Assembly (NCBI GenBank): GCA_965216535.1
Contig: OZ244175.1
Span: 7,130,001-7,194,000 of the forward strand
Length of the DNA stretch: 64,000 bases
Source of the DNA: Hoeflea_A sp965216535
GTDB taxonomy: Bacteria > Pseudomonadota > Alphaproteobacteria > Rhizobiales > Rhizobiaceae
Reading direction: 5' to 3'
Below are positions 62,093 through 64,000 of the stretch, piece after piece. The notes under the pieces are model-generated. The model ran no database searches and was not told the DNA's origin. It saw nothing but the letters and a program-made list of their open reading frames with translations. A program made the translations under genes and the position numbers. Numbering within the stretch: position 1 is the first letter of the stretch; each line of letters starts with the position of its first letter.

Positions 62093-62188
62093 CGGCGCTT
62101 CCCTGTTTGTGTTCGCCGTCACTATGCACCGGGCACAATCCGCAAATCTTGCTGAATTGCCAGGGTCGAAGCAATGGCCGGCAACCCG

Positions 62189-62821
62189 TCACACGCGTCG
62201 AGCGATCAGGGCACCTACCGGACCGTTGCAAGGCAGCAACCTCACTTCGAACCCACCACAGTTCTCAAGGGTCTCGACTACGAACCGTTTGGGCAGGAAG
62301 CGACCGGTGCCCCTGAGCATCAGCGCTCTGCGCATAAGCCAATCGGTCACGGTATAGGCGGGCGTGTCGGCGCAGAACGCTATACAGAGGACGCCGCCCT
62401 TTCGGACGATCCGGCACAGTTCGCTCAAAGCCAGTTCCGGAGACGGAACGGTTTCGAGCGCCCATGCACAGGTGACGACATCAAAGCTGCCGTCTTCGAA
62501 CGGGATCGCTTCCAGCCTGCCTTTCGACTTGAATGCCGCGATATCGGCACAGTGCGCCAGCATGGCTTCGGACGGATCCATGAGCGTGATGCGACCCGGC
62601 GCCATGCCTTCGGCAATGAGCGCGCGGGCAAAGGCCCCGGTGCCGCATCCCGCATCGAGCAGATCCGCATCGGGCTCGGCGAGCACGCGGACGACAGCCT
62701 CCAGCGCCGCCTGTGCCTCTCCCCCGGCGTGCCTGAGCCAACGTCGGTGAAGCCTGTCGTAATCATGGGCCAGGTCGTCATAAAGACCAACCCTGTCCGG
62801 GTGAGGAACGGCCGTCATCAT
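62189..62821 (-). CDS. SAM-dependent class I methyltransferase
   Basis: A 210-aa methyltransferase with the SAM motif LLDAGCGTGAFARALI, LMDPSEAMLAHC (acidic loop), DVVTCAWALETVPSPELALSEL and a post-II RIVRKGGVL strand. Methyltransferase_11 type; substrate unknown. Its ATG overlaps the end of the DUF2306 gene by ATGA, so they form an operon. The true start is MMTAVPHPD; the much longer open frame upstream is an artefact of the GC-rich opposite gene. Confidence 0.88.
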   Translation of the reverse strand: MMTAVPHPDRVGLYDDLAHDYDRLHRRWLRHAGGEAQAALEAVVRVLAEPDADLLDAGCGTGAFARALIAEGMAPGRITLMDPSEAMLAHCADIAAFKSKGRLEAIPFEDGSFDVVTCAWALETVPSPELALSELCRIVRKGGVLCIAFCADTPAYTVTDWLMRRALMLRGTGRFLPKRFVVETLENCGGFEVRLLPCNGPVGALIARRV

Positions 62822-63519
62822 CTGACCGCTCCGACGTCTTGCCGACCGAAATTCCGGTAACGGCTGGTTTCGTTCGATGGTGACCTGGACGTCACCAGCT
62901 TGCTGATCATGAATTGGGCGATGAGGAGGTTGATGCACCAGGCGGAAACCATCAGAACGTCCCGCCAGGGCCCCATGACTTCGGCTCCGAAGACCGCCAT
63001 CCAGGCGATGCCGAGGACGGCCTGTGTGGACGCTCCCTGACCGATGGCATAGGCGCGCATCATCGCAGCAGCGTGCTGGGCAATCATGCCAAACCGAACG
63101 GCAACGAAGGCCCACGTGATCAGGCCGATCATCGAAAGACCCACGCCAAGGCGGACCCAATAAAGCAAGGCACCCTGGAGTTCCCGCGGGAACACGAAGA
63201 CGTGGGTCATCCAGAGCCCTGTCAGAGCGCTCAGGCACCCAGCCACCATGACCGCCATGCCCATCTTCCGATGCACGCCCGGCCATCGACGCCTCATGCC
63301 TGGCATGAATTGAAGGGCGCCGATGAGGCAGAACAGCGAACTGCCCAGTGCGTGCACAATGATTGGCAATGGGTAAGCGATCGCACGGGGATTCTCCGGC
63401 ACGATGGCCGGTCCGCCCAATAGTTCAATGACGCGAAGCGTACCGGCGAGGCTCGGCACGGATGAATAGATGAGAATGAACGCAAGAAACATCCATTCAT
63501 GACGACTGAACATCCTCAT
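62818..63519 (-). CDS. DUF2306-type membrane protein
   Basis: A 233-aa membrane protein with about six to seven helices and conserved histidines (IIVHALGSSLFCLIGALQF, GVHRKMGMAVMVAG, IAQHAAAMMRAYAI), the pattern of DUF2306. Such histidine sets suggest heme or metal binding but the function is unknown. ATG 63519 is used (MRMFSRHEW); the longer frame is the opposite-strand shadow. Coupled to the following methyltransferase. Confidence 0.82.
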   Translation of the reverse strand: MRMFSRHEWMFLAFILIYSSVPSLAGTLRVIELLGGPAIVPENPRAIAYPLPIIVHALGSSLFCLIGALQFMPGMRRRWPGVHRKMGMAVMVAGCLSALTGLWMTHVFVFPRELQGALLYWVRLGVGLSMIGLITWAFVAVRFGMIAQHAAAMMRAYAIGQGASTQAVLGIAWMAVFGAEVMGPWRDVLMVSAWCINLLIAQFMISKLVTSRSPSNETSRYRNFGRQDVGAVR

Positions 63520-63556
63520 GGGGAATACCTCGGGAATTGCAGGGCCTCGCCTGACT

Positions 63557-64000
63557 TCAGGCAGCGGGCCTGCGAGCAACAATGAAAGGATTGGTGCGCT
63601 GGCGGCCGAAATGCGAGACGGTCTCGACCTCAAAGCCCGCATCCGTCAGATGCTGGACCAGTTCGGCCCTGCTCAGAGCGGTCACGCGTGGGGCGACTCC
63701 AAAAACGGTCAGCACCCGGACCAGAGCGCGGATCGACAACGACCCATCCTTCAGGCAGACGGTTTTCGAGATGAAAAGCCCTCCGGGCTTCAACTGTTGG
63801 CGCACGCTTTTCAGTACCTGACCGATGTCGTCGACGAGATGCAGAAGACTGAAGGCGCAAACGGCATCGAACGGCCGCCCGTCGATCAGATCCGCCGCGT
63901 CGGCCTGCTGAAAGTCGATGTTGCGGGGCGTTGTTGATCCCAGCTTCGACTTTGCAATCTCGATCATCGCGCCGGAGATGTCGGTGGCGCTGACCTGCGC
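63557..64000 (-). CDS. SAM-dependent methyltransferase, partial (5' end beyond the window)
   Basis: The frame is open to the right edge of the window, so the N terminus is missing. The visible 147 residues include the end of the SAM-binding region (AQVSATDISGAMIEIAKS), QQADAADL, FDAVCAFSLLHLVDDIGQVL and the C-terminal VETVSHFGRQ. It is a second class I methyltransferase of the Methyltransf_11/25 type next to the DUF2306 gene, 37 nt upstream of it on the same strand. Confidence 0.87.
   Translation of the reverse strand, partial: AQVSATDISGAMIEIAKSKLGSTTPRNIDFQQADAADLIDGRPFDAVCAFSLLHLVDDIGQVLKSVRQQLKPGGLFISKTVCLKDGSLSIRALVRVLTVFGVAPRVTALSRAELVQHLTDAGFEVETVSHFGRQRTNPFIVARRPAA

Overview
The window looks like a GC-rich chromosomal segment of an alphaproteobacterium, most likely Hyphomicrobiales (Rhizobiales). 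The basis is the engB, argB and HAD pyrimidine-5'-nucleotidase neighbourhood, a rhizobial-type phosphatidylcholine synthase, a fused SecDF, and a class III cyclase fused to TolB-like and TPR domains. The genus cannot be fixed from the sequence. TTG start codons behind strong Shine-Dalgarno sequences are unusually common. I saw no rRNA, tRNA or CRISPR array.

Layout. 1-10.7 kb: engB and argB are separated by pcs, a small inverted-repeat element that supplies the msrB stop codon, msrB, and a five-gene redox operon (GST, cupin, SDR, FAD amine oxidase, TetR) with a near-perfect palindrome in its promoter. Then come a HAD nucleotidase, a cyclase-TolB-TPR protein and a secreted acid phosphatase. 10.7-16.7 kb: a frameshifted SEC-C pseudogene, TerC, SecDF followed by a free-standing secreted SecD-like domain, and small envelope proteins. 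16.7-20.7 kb: a calcium-type quinohemoprotein alcohol dehydrogenase, an AraC regulator and a LysE exporter, all with TTG starts. 21-30.3 kb: a GGDEF-EAL protein, an M23 peptidase, a D-amino-acid-oxidase-like flavoprotein, an MFS transporter, a coupled SDR/ECF sigma pair with a divergent AraC, and a VOC protein. 30.3-31.1 kb: an IS5-family element with an A8G frameshift site. 31.2-41.6 kb: LysR, a secreted protein resembling the animal Wnt inhibitor APCDD1, an amidase, a kinase-like/membrane/TolB/TPR fusion, a PadR/CocE divergent pair sharing a palindrome, and a two-subunit SMR exporter.

41.65-44.47 kb is an AT-richer island of two divergent genes with a 534-bp gap between their starts. One encodes a degenerate diadenylate-cyclase-like (DisA_N fold) protein. 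The other encodes a DUF3800-like RNase H-fold protein preceded by a 21-codon leader ORF. This is the best candidate for an undescribed, defence-like system.

44.5-53.6 kb is a coherent catabolic locus: a ribose-type ABC importer, divergent from methylthioribose kinase, methylthioribose-1-phosphate isomerase, a fused class II aldolase/short-chain dehydrogenase and a SorC regulator. It predicts uptake and cleavage of 5-deoxyribose or methylthioribose to DHAP plus an aldehyde (a DHAP shunt). 53.6-64 kb: two paralogous membrane proteins, a YafK-like L,D-transpeptidase, a sulfatase/solute-binding-protein/LysR group, an MDR oxidoreductase, an AraC-GyrI regulator, a DUF2306 protein and two methyltransferases, the last cut by the window edge.
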